Of a stretch of DNA of 64,000 bases, positions 7,255 through 16,203 are shown piece by piece. How positions within the stretch are numbered: the first letter of the stretch is position 1; each line of letters begins with the position of its first letter. The position numbers and the translations under genes are program-made. The notes under the pieces are model-generated. The model was not told the DNA's origin and did not search any database. It saw only the letters and a program-made list of their open reading frames with translations. Origin of the DNA: Nocardia albiluteola (lineage in GTDB: Bacteria > Actinomycetota > Actinomycetes > Mycobacteriales > Mycobacteriaceae); NCBI RefSeq assembly GCF_018860155.1, contig NZ_JAHKNI010000002.1, forward strand, positions 62,001 to 126,000, given 5' to 3'.

Positions 7255-8448
7255 CTAGCGTGCCGAGGCCGGCTGCTTCAGGGCGGTCATGGCGATGATG
7301 TCGCGCTGCACCTCGTTGGTGCCGCCGCCGAAGGTGAGGATCAGGCAGGCGCGGTGCATGCGCTCGAGTCGCCCGCGCAGCTGCGCACCCGCCGAGTCCT
7401 GGCGCAGGTAGGCCTGCGGGCCCAGGACCTCCATCAGCGAGCGGTAGGCCTCGGTGGCCAGCTCGGTGCCGAGCACCTTGCACGTGGACGCGTTCCACGG
7501 CTTGGGCGCGGAGTCGCCGCCCGCATCCGCTCCGGACGCAATTTCCCAGTTCAGCAGCTTCAGGTATTCGACCTTGGCGTGCACGCGGGCCAGGTTCAGC
7601 CGCACCCACTCGCTGTCGATCACGCGGCCGCCGTTGGAGTCCTTGTTGTTCTTGGCCCAGTCCACCGTCTGGGCGAGCGCGAGCTGCAGCGGCGCGGCCG
7701 AGGTCAGCGCGACGCGCTCGTGGTTGAGCTGGTTCGTGACCAGCGACCAGCCGCCGTTCTCGGGCCCGACCATGTCCTTGTGCGGGATCCGCACGTCCTG
7801 GTAGTAGGTCGCACTGGTGTCCGGACCGGCCATGGTGTGCACCGGCGTCCAGGAGAAGCCCTCGGCGGTGGTCGGCATGATGAACATGCTGATGCCCTTG
7901 TGCTTCTTGGCCGTCGGATCGGTGCGCGCGGCCAGCCAGATGTAGTCGGCGTACTGGATCAGGCTGGTCCACATCTTCTGGCCGTTGATGATCCAGTCGT
8001 CGCCGTCACGCACCGCGGAGGTGCGCAGCGAGGCTAGGTCGGTGCCCGCGCCCGGCTCGGAGTAACCGATGGAGAAGTGCAGCTCACCGGCGGCGATCTT
8101 GGGCAGGAAGAACTTCTTCTGCTCCTCGGTGCCGTAGTGCATGATCGTCGGCGCGACCGAGTTGATGGTCAGGAACGGCACCGGCGCGCCCGCGATGGCG
8201 GCCTCGTCGGTGAAGATCAGCTGATCCATCGTCGAGCGGTCCTGCCCGCCGTACTCCTTCGGCCAGCCCAGCGCGAGCCAGCCGTCGGCGCCCATCTGCG
8301 CGACGACCTCGCGGTAGACATTGCCCTCGCCGTACTCGCCGGTCTGCGAGGACAGCGCGGCGCGGCGCTCGGGGGTGATGAGCTTGGCGAAGTATTCACG
8401 CAGCTCCGCGCGTAGCTCTTCTTGTTGCGGGGTATACGCAATCCGCAT
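7255..8448 (-). CDS. fadE26: Acyl-CoA dehydrogenase FadE26 (ChsE4-type subunit)
   Basis: This 397-residue protein is very close to mycobacterial FadE26. It opens MRIAYTPQQEELRAELREYF and contains GWPKEYGGQ, the FAD/substrate segment HFSIGYSEPGAGTDLASLR, GQKMWTSLIQYADYIWLA and the C-terminal FGGGTNEVQRDIIA. It is the first gene of the fadE26-fadE27 operon and diverges from fdxD. The 175-bp gap holds a KstR-like box, implying cholesterol-dependent derepression. It acts in the cytoplasm on steroid side-chain acyl-CoAs with FadE27; electrons would pass to an electron-transfer flavoprotein not found here. Confidence 0.93.
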   Translation of the reverse strand: MRIAYTPQQEELRAELREYFAKLITPERRAALSSQTGEYGEGNVYREVVAQMGADGWLALGWPKEYGGQDRSTMDQLIFTDEAAIAGAPVPFLTINSVAPTIMHYGTEEQKKFFLPKIAAGELHFSIGYSEPGAGTDLASLRTSAVRDGDDWIINGQKMWTSLIQYADYIWLAARTDPTAKKHKGISMFIMPTTAEGFSWTPVHTMAGPDTSATYYQDVRIPHKDMVGPENGGWSLVTNQLNHERVALTSAAPLQLALAQTVDWAKNNKDSNGGRVIDSEWVRLNLARVHAKVEYLKLLNWEIASGADAGGDSAPKPWNASTCKVLGTELATEAYRSLMEVLGPQAYLRQDSAGAQLRGRLERMHRACLILTFGGGTNEVQRDIIAMTALKQPASAR

Positions 8449-8523
8449 AGCGGTTAACCTCGTTGTTCGTTCGATAGCTAGCCGACATGGGCTAGGCGGT
8501 TGTCCCGATCATTGCACAACTAC

Positions 8524-8537
8524 TGAAACATGTTCCA
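8524..8537. promoter_or_regulatory. KstR-like operator between fadE26 and fdxD
   Basis: TGAAACATGTTCCA fits the known KstR consensus TNNAACNNGTTNNA exactly. It lies 76 bp upstream of fadE26 and 87 bp upstream of fdxD, so one repressor site could serve both directions. KstR is a TetR-family repressor released by cholesterol-derived CoA thioesters. Confidence 0.8.
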
Positions 8538-8623
8538 GTATGGACCTGGAATCGGGCCGGAGTCTTCGCCTCGTCGCGGGCGGGCTTGTAGGCTCGGTGT
8601 CACCTGCGGTGAAGGAGATATCA

Positions 8624-8812
8624 ATGAAGGTCAGCGTCGATTTCGACCAGTGTGAGGCCAACGGAATCTGCGTCGGATACGCCCCCGACGTGTTCGAACT
8701 CGATGACGAGGACAACCTGCACGTCGCCTCGGGTGACGTGGCCGCCGATCAGCTCGAGGCTGTGAAGACCGCGGTCGCCCAGTGCCCCAAGGCGGCGCTG
8801 AAGCTCGTCTGA
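8624..8812 (+). CDS. fdxD: Ferredoxin FdxD
   Basis: A 62-residue ferredoxin beginning MKVSVDFDQCEANGICVGYA and ending QCPKAALKLV. Three cysteines are visible: C-x5-C (CEANGIC) and the C-terminal CP. The central position of the usual CxxCxxC motif is Asn, which implies a 3Fe-4S cluster or a 4Fe-4S cluster with a non-Cys ligand, as described for mycobacterial ferredoxins that feed P450s. GAAGGAG sits upstream of the ATG. Gene order (fadE26, fdxD, hsd4A, mce4) matches the cholesterol regulon, so an electron-donor role in sterol oxidation is likely. Confidence 0.9.
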   Translation: MKVSVDFDQCEANGICVGYAPDVFELDDEDNLHVASGDVAADQLEAVKTAVAQCPKAALKLV

Positions 8813-8831
8813 GCCGATGCTTGCCGTTAAC

Positions 8832-8845
8832 TGGAACACGTTCTA
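8832..8845. promoter_or_regulatory. KstR-like operator upstream of hsd4A
   Basis: TGGAACACGTTCTA matches TNNAACNNGTTNNA. It lies between the fdxD stop and the hsd4A GTG at 8856, only 10 bp from the start, so binding would overlap the transcription or translation start. Confidence 0.82.
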
Positions 8846-8855
8846 GAGTCGGGGC

Positions 8856-9761
8856 GTGAGTGAATCTGATCTGACCCTGGCCGGCAAAGCAGCGATTGTG
8901 ACGGGCGCGGGCGCCGGGCTGGGGCGGGCGGAGGCGCTTGCCTTGGCCGCGGCCGGCGCCTCGGTCGTCGTCAATGATCTTGTCGAAAACGACGCGGTGT
9001 CTGCGACGCTCGCGGATATTCGCGCACTGGGCGCCAAGGCCGAATTCGTCGCGGGGAGTATTGCGGAACGAACCACTGCCGATGCATTGATTCGCACGGC
9101 CGACGAGACCTTCGGCGGCGTCGACATCGTGGTGAACAATGCCGGAATTGTCCGCGACCGAATGCTTTTCAATCTCTCCGACGAGGACTGGGACGCGGTC
9201 ATCGCGGTGCACCTGCGCGGCCATTTCCTGTTGTCGCGCAACGCCGCCGCGTACTGGCGCGGCAAATCCAAGGAATCCGGCGCGCCGGTCTACGGCCGAT
9301 TGATCAACACCTCGTCCGAGGCCGGTCTGCTCGGCCCGGAGGGGCAGCCGAACTATGCCGCCGCCAAGGCGGGCATCACGGCGCTGACCTTGTCCGCATC
9401 GCGCGCGCTGTCGCGATATGGCGTGCGCGCCAACGCGATCTGCCCGCGGGCGCGCACCGCGATGACGGAAAAGGTGTTTTCCGACGCGCCTGAGCAGGGC
9501 GTGGATCCGCTCTCTCCCGATCATGTGGCGCGCCTGGTCGCGTACCTGGCCTCGCCCGCCGCGGATGCGGTGAGCGGTCAGGTATTCGTCGTCTACGGGC
9601 CGATGGTGGCGCTGATGGCCGCCCCGGTCGTCGAGGCGCGCTTCGATGCCGCCGGTGCGGAATGGGCGCCCGGGGATTTGGCGGACACGCTCGGCGCATA
9701 TTTCGCCGAACGTCCCGCGGGGCGTACGTTTTCCGCATCATCGCTGCACGATCTCGGCTGA
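8856..9761 (+). CDS. hsd4A: Short-chain dehydrogenase of sterol catabolism (Hsd4A-type)
   Basis: A 301-residue SDR starting at GTG 8856. The Rossmann motif is TGAGAGLGRAEAL, NNAG is in IVVNNAGIVRD, the catalytic Ser is in INTSSEAGLL and the YxxxK pair is in YAAAKAG. It extends ~50 residues beyond a classical SDR, as does the mycobacterial homologue beside mce4 (Rv3502c from memory). Family members act as 17-beta-hydroxysteroid or side-chain 3-hydroxyacyl-CoA dehydrogenases with NAD+. Position between fdxD and yrbE4A and the KstR box at 8832 support a cholesterol role. Confidence 0.85.
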   Translation: MSESDLTLAGKAAIVTGAGAGLGRAEALALAAAGASVVVNDLVENDAVSATLADIRALGAKAEFVAGSIAERTTADALIRTADETFGGVDIVVNNAGIVRDRMLFNLSDEDWDAVIAVHLRGHFLLSRNAAAYWRGKSKESGAPVYGRLINTSSEAGLLGPEGQPNYAAAKAGITALTLSASRALSRYGVRANAICPRARTAMTEKVFSDAPEQGVDPLSPDHVARLVAYLASPAADAVSGQVFVVYGPMVALMAAPVVEARFDAAGAEWAPGDLADTLGAYFAERPAGRTFSASSLHDLG

Positions 9762-9863
9762 GTAGGCGACGCCACCGCCGCGTTGGTTGATCGGCGGTCC
9801 ACCAGTTGGTAGACATGGTGATCGACGGTGTGCGGCGACTCGCATAGGCGCTCCTTACGCTGT

Positions 9864-9877
9864 ATGAACAAGTTCTA
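9864..9877. promoter_or_regulatory. KstR-like operator 1 upstream of the mce4 operon
   Basis: ATGAACAAGTTCTA retains the AACNNGTT core and 3' A of the KstR consensus; only the outer 5' T differs. It is ~156 bp upstream of yrbE4A. Confidence 0.6.
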
Positions 9878-9942
9878 ACTTTGAATCTACGGCGAGGCGA
9901 GAAAGAGCAGTTCAATATCATCAAATGGTGCTCGACAACAGA

Positions 9943-9956
9943 GTGAACGTGTTCTA
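9943..9956. promoter_or_regulatory. KstR-like operator 2 upstream of the mce4 operon
   Basis: GTGAACGTGTTCTA has the AACNNGTT core and 3' A and lies ~77 bp upstream of yrbE4A. With the site at 9864 it forms a pair 79 bp apart in the operon promoter. Confidence 0.65.
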
Positions 9957-10032
9957 ATCTTTCAGGCGGATGGCAAGGTGAGACGGCCATCACAGGCTCG
10001 ACGTGCAAGGCATGGCAAGGAGGAAGTCGGGA

Positions 10033-10797
10033 ATGAACGAGGTTCTTGCCGTGCCGTTGCGAGCGGTCGGCGGGTTCTTCGAACTCACTGCCCAGGTGGC
10101 CCGGGCGATCGTCCGGCCGCCCTTTCAGCGCCGTGAATTCGTCGACCAGGCATGGTTCATCGCCCGGGTTTCGATCATTCCGACCCTGCTGGTTGCCATC
10201 CCGTTCACCGTCCTGGTGAGCTTCACCCTGAACATTCTGCTGCGCGAGATCGGCGCGGCCGACCTGTCCGGCGCTGGTGCGGCATTCGGCACCGTGACCC
10301 AGATCGGCCCGATGGTCACCGTGCTGATCGTGGCCGGCGCGGGCGCCACCGCGATCTGCGCGGATCTGGGCGCCCGCACCATCCGCGAAGAGATCGACGC
10401 GATGAAGGTGCTCGGCATCGACCCCATCCAGCGCCTCGTGGTGCCGCGGGTGCTGGCCTCGATGTTCGTCGCGGCCCTGCTGAACGGCCTGGTCTGCGTC
10501 ATCGGCATCGGCGGCGGTTTCCTGTTCTCGGTCTTCCTGCAGGGCGTCAATCCCGGCGCCTTCGTCAACGGCATCACGCTGCTGACACACCTGCCCGAAC
10601 TGGTCATCGCCGAAATCAAGGCCACGCTGTTCGGCCTCGCGGCCGGGCTGACGGCCTGCTACCTGGGCCTGAATGTCAAGGGCGGGCCCAAGAGCGTCGG
10701 CGACGCGGTCAATCAGACGGTGGTGTTCTCCTTCATGGTTCTGTTCGTGCTGAATGTGGTGGTCACCGCGGCCGGCATCAAGTTCACGGTGCGGTGA
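10033..10797 (+). CDS. yrbE4A: MCE4 permease subunit YrbE4A
   Basis: A 254-residue MlaE/YrbE-family permease with about five to six membrane segments. It carries the conserved loop GARTIREEIDAMKVLGIDP, the EExDA signature thought to contact the ATPase (Mkl/MceG in mycobacteria). The start is the ATG at 10033, preceded by AAGGAGG at a good distance, rather than the upstream in-frame GTG at 10003. It is the first gene of the mce4 operon and pairs with YrbE4B to form the inner-membrane channel for sterol import. Confidence 0.93.
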   Translation: MNEVLAVPLRAVGGFFELTAQVARAIVRPPFQRREFVDQAWFIARVSIIPTLLVAIPFTVLVSFTLNILLREIGAADLSGAGAAFGTVTQIGPMVTVLIVAGAGATAICADLGARTIREEIDAMKVLGIDPIQRLVVPRVLASMFVAALLNGLVCVIGIGGGFLFSVFLQGVNPGAFVNGITLLTHLPELVIAEIKATLFGLAAGLTACYLGLNVKGGPKSVGDAVNQTVVFSFMVLFVLNVVVTAAGIKFTVR

Positions 10798-10801
10798 CGA
10801 G

Positions 10802-11653
10802 ATGGCCTCCGTGATACATGCCCGCTTCCCGCGTACGGTACGACGCGTGCGCCGGATGTCCGAATCACTCGACAATGTTGGGCGCCACGCCCTCTTCTAT
10901 GCCGAATCGCTGCGTTCGGTGCCCAAGGCGTTCTACAGCTATCGCACCGAGACCATCCGGCTGATCGCCGAAATCAGCATGGGCACGGGCGCTCTGGCCG
11001 TGATCGGCGGCACCGTGGTGATCGTGGGCTTCCTGACCCTGTTCGCCGGCGGCACGATCGCGGTGCAGGGCTACAGCTCGCTGGGCAACATCGGCGTCGA
11101 GGCGCTGACCGGTTTCTTCGCGGCATTCATCAACGTGCGCATTGCGGCGCCGGTGATTTCGGGCATCGGCCTGGCCGCGACCATCGGCGCGGGCGCCACC
11201 GCGCAGCTCGGCGCGATGCGGGTGTCCGAGGAGATCGATGCGCTCGAGGTCATGGCGATCCGCCCGGTGCCGTTCCTGATCGGGACCCGGGTGCTGGCCG
11301 GGATGATCGCCATCGTTCCGCTGTACTCGCTGGCGGTGATCGCTTCGTTCATCGCCAGTCGCTTTGCGACAGTGGTGATCTACGGCCAGTCGGCCGGCGT
11401 GTACGACCACTACTTCTCGACGTTCCTGATTCCCGGCGACATCCTCTGGTCGTTCGTGCAGGCGATATTCATGGCCCTGGCGGTCATGATGATTCACACG
11501 TACTACGGCTACCACGCGTCGGGTGGTCCGGTCGGTGTCGGCGTCGCGGTCGGTAATGCGGTGCGTGCCTCGCTGGTCGCGGTGGTGATGGTGACCCTGC
11601 TGGTCTCGCTGGCCATCTACGGCACCTCCGGCAATTTCCATCTCTCCGGGTAG
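10802..11653 (+). CDS. yrbE4B: MCE4 permease subunit YrbE4B
   Basis: A 283-residue partner permease beginning MASVIHARFP. It contains several hydrophobic segments and the family loop GAMRVSEEIDALEVMAIRP. The ATG lies 4 bp after the yrbE4A stop, indicating translational coupling; the longer frame from 10754 would overlap yrbE4A. It acts in the inner membrane with YrbE4A. Confidence 0.93.
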   Translation: MASVIHARFPRTVRRVRRMSESLDNVGRHALFYAESLRSVPKAFYSYRTETIRLIAEISMGTGALAVIGGTVVIVGFLTLFAGGTIAVQGYSSLGNIGVEALTGFFAAFINVRIAAPVISGIGLAATIGAGATAQLGAMRVSEEIDALEVMAIRPVPFLIGTRVLAGMIAIVPLYSLAVIASFIASRFATVVIYGQSAGVYDHYFSTFLIPGDILWSFVQAIFMALAVMMIHTYYGYHASGGPVGVGVAVGNAVRASLVAVVMVTLLVSLAIYGTSGNFHLSG

Positions 11654-11658
11654 GCGGT

Positions 11659-12864
11659 ATGGCGAGAAACAGACTTGTCGAAAAGGCGGGCGGCGGAAGG
11701 GGTTTCGGCATCAAGCTGGCGGGCGTGGCCTTCGTGCTGAGCCTGGCCGCGGTGGTCGCGATCGCGCTGACCATGTTCGTGGGCGGATTCACCAGCACCG
11801 AGGCGATCTACGTCGACGCACCGCGCGCGGGCCTGGTCATGGACAAGGACGCGAAGGTGAAGATGCGCGGTGTCGAGATCGGCACCGTCCAATCGATCAC
11901 CTACACCGGCGACGGCGCCCGGCTGCAGCTGGCGATCACGCCGGACCAGCTGAAGCTGGTGCCCTCCAACGCGGGCGTGGACATCGCCTCCACCACGGTG
12001 TTCGGCGCCAAGTACGTGAATTTCACGCCGCCGCAACAGCCTTCGGGTGAGTCGCTGCGGCCCGGGCAGACCGTGGACGCGCAGCACGTCACCGTCGAAT
12101 TCAACACCCTGTTCCAGCAGCTCACGCAGGTGCTGGCAAAGGTGAACCCGGAGAAGCTGAATGCGACGCTGACCGCGCTGGGCACCGCGCTGCAGGGGCG
12201 CGGGGACAAGCTGGGGCAGCTGCTGTCCGACAGCGATACCTATTTGAAGGACATCAACCCGAGTCTGCCCGCGCTGCAACGCGATCTGCGCTCGACCGCG
12301 GGAGTGGGGAACATCTACGGCGACACGGCCCCGGATCTGTTGCGTACCACCAACAACGCCACGGTTACCAGCAAGAGCATCGTCGATGAGGAGCACAACT
12401 TCGACCTGATGCTGGCGAATCTGATCGGCCTGGCCAACACCACGCAGCCGATCCTGACCGACAACCAGAAGCCCTTGGTGACGGCGCTGGATCTGTTGCG
12501 GCCCACCACGGACCTGCTCTATCAGGACCGCGCCTCGCTGCCGTGCGTCATCAACGCGTTCGGCGACAACTGGGCGCTGTACCAGCGGATCTTCGGCGGC
12601 ACCGGACAGGGCCTGCTCCTGGACGCGGGCTTCATGCCGGGCGGCGAGCCGTACCACTATCCGCAGGACCTGCCGAAGGTGAACGCCAGCGGCCCCGTGA
12701 TCTGCGAGAACCTGCAGAACCGAGTGCCGGGCAGCCACTCCAACTTCCGGGTGTTCGACACCGCCCAGGGTGAGGTGTGGACTCCCGAGCTGCATTGGCA
12801 CACGAACGGCCCGTCGGTGTTCCAGTTGCTGTTCGCCGGACTGCCGGGGGTGCCGAAGCCATGA
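11659..12864 (+). CDS. mce4A: MCE-family protein Mce4A
   Basis: A 401-residue MCE protein: one N-terminal membrane helix (GVAFVLSLAAVVAIALTMFV), then the MlaD/MCE beta-barrel domain (VDAPRAGLVMDKDAKVKMRG...GTVQSI), then a long helical region. Six different MCE subunits are thought to form a hetero-hexameric tunnel that carries sterols across the periplasm to YrbE4AB. It begins 5 bp after yrbE4B, and its TGA overlaps the ATG of mce4B. Confidence 0.94.
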   Translation: MARNRLVEKAGGGRGFGIKLAGVAFVLSLAAVVAIALTMFVGGFTSTEAIYVDAPRAGLVMDKDAKVKMRGVEIGTVQSITYTGDGARLQLAITPDQLKLVPSNAGVDIASTTVFGAKYVNFTPPQQPSGESLRPGQTVDAQHVTVEFNTLFQQLTQVLAKVNPEKLNATLTALGTALQGRGDKLGQLLSDSDTYLKDINPSLPALQRDLRSTAGVGNIYGDTAPDLLRTTNNATVTSKSIVDEEHNFDLMLANLIGLANTTQPILTDNQKPLVTALDLLRPTTDLLYQDRASLPCVINAFGDNWALYQRIFGGTGQGLLLDAGFMPGGEPYHYPQDLPKVNASGPVICENLQNRVPGSHSNFRVFDTAQGEVWTPELHWHTNGPSVFQLLFAGLPGVPKP

Positions 12865-13892
12865 GATTCAGACCGCACGCCTCGACCGTCAAGGTCGGGA
12901 TCTTCACCCTCGTCATGATCGTGGTCCTGGGCTTCCTCGTCGTGATCTTCGATCAGATGCGGTTCTCCAGCGAGACCGGATTCCACGCGGTGTTCAGCAA
13001 TTCCTCCGGCATGCTGCCGGGCGCGAAGGTGCGCATCGCCGGTGTGCCGGTCGGGACGGTGACGCGGGTGTACGTCGGCAAGGACGATCTCGCGCACGTG
13101 GATTTCGACGTCGACAGCCAGTACCAGCTGCTGCGCAGCACCCACGCGACCATCCGGTACGAGAACCTCGTGGGTGACCGCTACCTGGAACTGCTGGACA
13201 GTCCCGGCAGCAATCAGCCGCTGTCCAAGGGTGGCACCATCGGGCTCGACCAGACCAAGCCCGCCCTGGATCTGGACATGCTGCTGGGCGGATTCAAGCC
13301 GCTGCTGCGCGGCCTGGACCCCAACCAGGTGAACTCGCTGACGAACGCACTGCTGCAGGTCTTTCAGGGCCAGGGCGGCGCGCTTGTGGCCCTGCTGAAC
13401 AGCGGCGGTTCGTTCGCCAAGACGATCGCCGACCGGGATGCACTGATCGGCAACGTGATCACCGACCTGAACACGGTGCTGGGCACGATCGACGCGCACA
13501 GCAAGGAATTCGACAGCACGCTGACCGAGCTCCAGCGGCTGATCAGCGGCCTGGCCGCGGACCGGGATCCGATCGGCGCCGCGCTGCCGAAACTGGCCGA
13601 TGCGACAACCGACCTGACGGGCCTGCTGCGGGAGGCCCGGCCCGATCTGAACCAGAGCTTCAACCAGCTGGGCCGGGTCGCGACCAACCTCGACGATCAC
13701 TCCGACGAGGTGCAGGCGATTCTCCAGAAGCTGCCGGCGGCATACAAGCAGCTGGTCCGGGTCGGGTCCTATGGATCGTTCATGAACATGTACTTCTGCG
13801 GCGGGCAGGCGCTCGCGACCGGTCCGGACGGCAAGCCGTGGGAGATCGATCTGCCGGGCAACCAGACGACCGGAAGGTGCGCGACCAAGTGA
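12861..13892 (+). CDS. mce4B: MCE-family protein Mce4B
   Basis: A 343-residue MCE subunit starting MRFRPHASTVKVGIFTLVMI, with an N-terminal helix and the MCE domain (SGMLPGAKVRIAGVPVGTV). A long coiled region and a C-terminal Cys-containing segment (MYFCGGQ) follow. The ATGA overlap with mce4A fixes the start at 12861 and makes the longer frame from 12777 unlikely. Confidence 0.94.
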   Translation: MRFRPHASTVKVGIFTLVMIVVLGFLVVIFDQMRFSSETGFHAVFSNSSGMLPGAKVRIAGVPVGTVTRVYVGKDDLAHVDFDVDSQYQLLRSTHATIRYENLVGDRYLELLDSPGSNQPLSKGGTIGLDQTKPALDLDMLLGGFKPLLRGLDPNQVNSLTNALLQVFQGQGGALVALLNSGGSFAKTIADRDALIGNVITDLNTVLGTIDAHSKEFDSTLTELQRLISGLAADRDPIGAALPKLADATTDLTGLLREARPDLNQSFNQLGRVATNLDDHSDEVQAILQKLPAAYKQLVRVGSYGSFMNMYFCGGQALATGPDGKPWEIDLPGNQTTGRCATK

Positions 13893-14947
13893 GGGAGAAC
13901 CGGTCACTGATCAACATCGGCATCGTCGGCCTCGTTATGGCAACGGCAATCGCGTTGTCCGCGTTGCAGTTCGACAAGCTTCCGTTCGTACGATCGGGCG
14001 CCGATTTCACCGCGTACTTCGCCGATGCCGGCGGGCTGCAGCCCGGGGACGAGGTCCAGGTCGCGGGCGTGCGCTCGGGCAAGATCCAATCGATCAAGCT
14101 CGACGGCGCCAAGGTGCTGGTGAAGTTCTCGCTCGACGAGCAGATCCGGCTGGGGAAGGCGACCAGCGCGGCCATCAAGTCGAATACGGTGCTGGGCCGC
14201 AAGTCGCTGGCGGTGACGCCGTCGGGCGACGGGGCGATCCGGGTCGACGACACGATTCCGTTGAGCCGCACCACCTCTCCGTACTCGCTCACCGACGCGC
14301 TGGGCGACCTGTCCACCACGGTCCAGGGGCTGGACCTGGGCCAGGTGAACAAGACCCTCGACACGCTGTCGCAGACCTTCGCCGACACCCCGGCGCCGCT
14401 GCGGTCGGCCCTGGACGGCGTCACGGACCTCTCGCGCAGCCTGAACAAGCGTGACCAGGCCCTGTCCGATCTGCTCGCGCACGCGCAGAACGTCACCAAG
14501 GTCCTGGCCGATCGCAAGACTCAGCTCGACGGCCTGCTGGTGGACGGCAACGACCTGCTCGGCGAGCTGAACAACCGGCGTCAGGCGATCAGCCAGCTGA
14601 TCGTGTACGTCAACGGGGTGGCGCAGCAGCTCACGGGTTTCGTCAACGACAACGAGGCGCTGCTGAAACCCGCACTGGACAAGCTGAACTCGGTGCTGCA
14701 ACTGCTGCAGAACAACAAGGACAACCTCGACAAGGCCCTGGACGAGGTCGGTCCGTACGCGGCCGCGCTCGGTGAGCAGGTCGGCAGCGGCCCGTATTTC
14801 CAGGCGTACGTGTCCAACTGGACGAGTAAGACGCTGCGCATGCTGGTCGACGGACTGGTGTGGCCGCAGCGGCTGCCGCAGACGTTCGGGGAGTACTCGG
14901 CCGGCGGGGTCCAGGTCAAGCCTGCACAGGAGGCGCCGCCGCGATGA
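13889..14947 (+). CDS. mce4C: MCE-family protein Mce4C
   Basis: A 352-residue MCE subunit starting at GTG 13889, which overlaps the mce4B TGA (GTGA). It has an N-terminal helix (LINIGIVGLVMATAIALSAL), the MCE domain with GGLQPGDEVQVAGVRSGKI, and a long helical tail typical of the tunnel subunits. Confidence 0.93.
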   Translation: MRENRSLINIGIVGLVMATAIALSALQFDKLPFVRSGADFTAYFADAGGLQPGDEVQVAGVRSGKIQSIKLDGAKVLVKFSLDEQIRLGKATSAAIKSNTVLGRKSLAVTPSGDGAIRVDDTIPLSRTTSPYSLTDALGDLSTTVQGLDLGQVNKTLDTLSQTFADTPAPLRSALDGVTDLSRSLNKRDQALSDLLAHAQNVTKVLADRKTQLDGLLVDGNDLLGELNNRRQAISQLIVYVNGVAQQLTGFVNDNEALLKPALDKLNSVLQLLQNNKDNLDKALDEVGPYAAALGEQVGSGPYFQAYVSNWTSKTLRMLVDGLVWPQRLPQTFGEYSAGGVQVKPAQEAPPR

Positions 14948-16203
14948 ACGCGATACGCAGCAATATGTCCCGAGTGCCGCGCTGGGTGCGGATCATTGCC
15001 GGGGTCCTGGTGGTAGCCCTGGCCGGCTGGGTCGTCTACGGCGCGGTCACCAATATCGGCAAGACGCACATCACCGCGTACTTCCCGTCGACCAACGGCA
15101 TCTACTCCGGCGACAACGTGGAGATCCTCGGTGTCAAGGTCGGCAGGATCGATTCGATCGAGCCGGGCAAGGACAACGTGAAGGTGACGATGACGGTCGA
15201 TCGCGGGGTCGACATCCCGGCCGACGCGCGCGGTGTCATCATCTCGCCCTCGCTGGTGTCGGCCCGGTTCGTCCAGCTCGCCCCCGCCTACACCGGCGGC
15301 CCGAAGATGCACGACAACGCCGTGATCCCGATCGAGCGCACCGCGGTTCCGGTGGAGTGGGACGACATCAAGGCGGAACTGACCAAGCTGTCCAAGGCCC
15401 TCGGGCCCGAGGGCAACGACAAGCAGGGCTCGCTCGGCCGGTTCCTGAACACCGCCGACGCCAACCTCGCCAACGGCAATGCCCAGTCCCTGCGCGACAC
15501 CCTGCACGAGCTGTCCACCACGCTCGGCACCCTGTCCGACAGCCGCAGCGACCTGTTCGGCACGATTCGCAATCTGCAGCAGCTGGTCGACGTGCTGTCC
15601 AAGAGCAACGACCAGATCGTCCAGTTCGGTGGCCGACTGGCCTCGGTCTCCTCGGTGCTGTCCGGGGTATCGACGGATCTCGGCACGGGACTGGACAATT
15701 TGGCCTCGGCCATCGCAGACGTCAAGCAGTTCCTGGACGAACGCGGTCCGGCCCTGACCGAGAGCGTGCAGCGGCTGGGCGACGTCACCCAGATCCTGGT
15801 CGACAAGAAGTCCAACCTGGAGAACCTGCTGCACGACGCCCCCAACGGGCTGGCGAACTTCTACCAGATCTACAAGCCCGCACAGGGCAGCCTCGCGGGC
15901 GACGTCGTCTTCGACAACCTGGCCAATCCGCTTGCGTTCCTGTGTGGTTCGGTGGAGGCGATCGGCGCGGATGATTCCGCGAAGTCCGCGGCGCTGTGCC
16001 GGCAGTTCCTGGCGCCCATCGTCAGCTCGCTGACGGTGAATTATCCACCGCTGCTGCTGAATCCGGTCTCCACCCAGGTGGCGTTCCCGAGTCAGCTCGA
16101 ATTCAGTACCTCTGCTCTCGCGCAGCAGGCGGCCCGTCAAGGCATTCCGGTCAATGTGCCGAACGGCATCAACGGCCTGGCAGTTCCGGAGGCAAGGCGA
16201 TGA
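14944..16203 (+). CDS. mce4D: MCE-family protein Mce4D
   Basis: A 419-residue MCE subunit starting MNAIRSNMSRVPRWVRIIAG. It has an N-terminal helix and the MCE domain (NGIYSGDNVEILGVKVGRI). A helical region with heptad-like spacing and a Cys-containing C-terminal region (FLCGSVEAIG, ALCRQF) follow. The ATGA overlap with mce4C sets the start. Confidence 0.93.
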   Translation: MNAIRSNMSRVPRWVRIIAGVLVVALAGWVVYGAVTNIGKTHITAYFPSTNGIYSGDNVEILGVKVGRIDSIEPGKDNVKVTMTVDRGVDIPADARGVIISPSLVSARFVQLAPAYTGGPKMHDNAVIPIERTAVPVEWDDIKAELTKLSKALGPEGNDKQGSLGRFLNTADANLANGNAQSLRDTLHELSTTLGTLSDSRSDLFGTIRNLQQLVDVLSKSNDQIVQFGGRLASVSSVLSGVSTDLGTGLDNLASAIADVKQFLDERGPALTESVQRLGDVTQILVDKKSNLENLLHDAPNGLANFYQIYKPAQGSLAGDVVFDNLANPLAFLCGSVEAIGADDSAKSAALCRQFLAPIVSSLTVNYPPLLLNPVSTQVAFPSQLEFSTSALAQQAARQGIPVNVPNGINGLAVPEARR

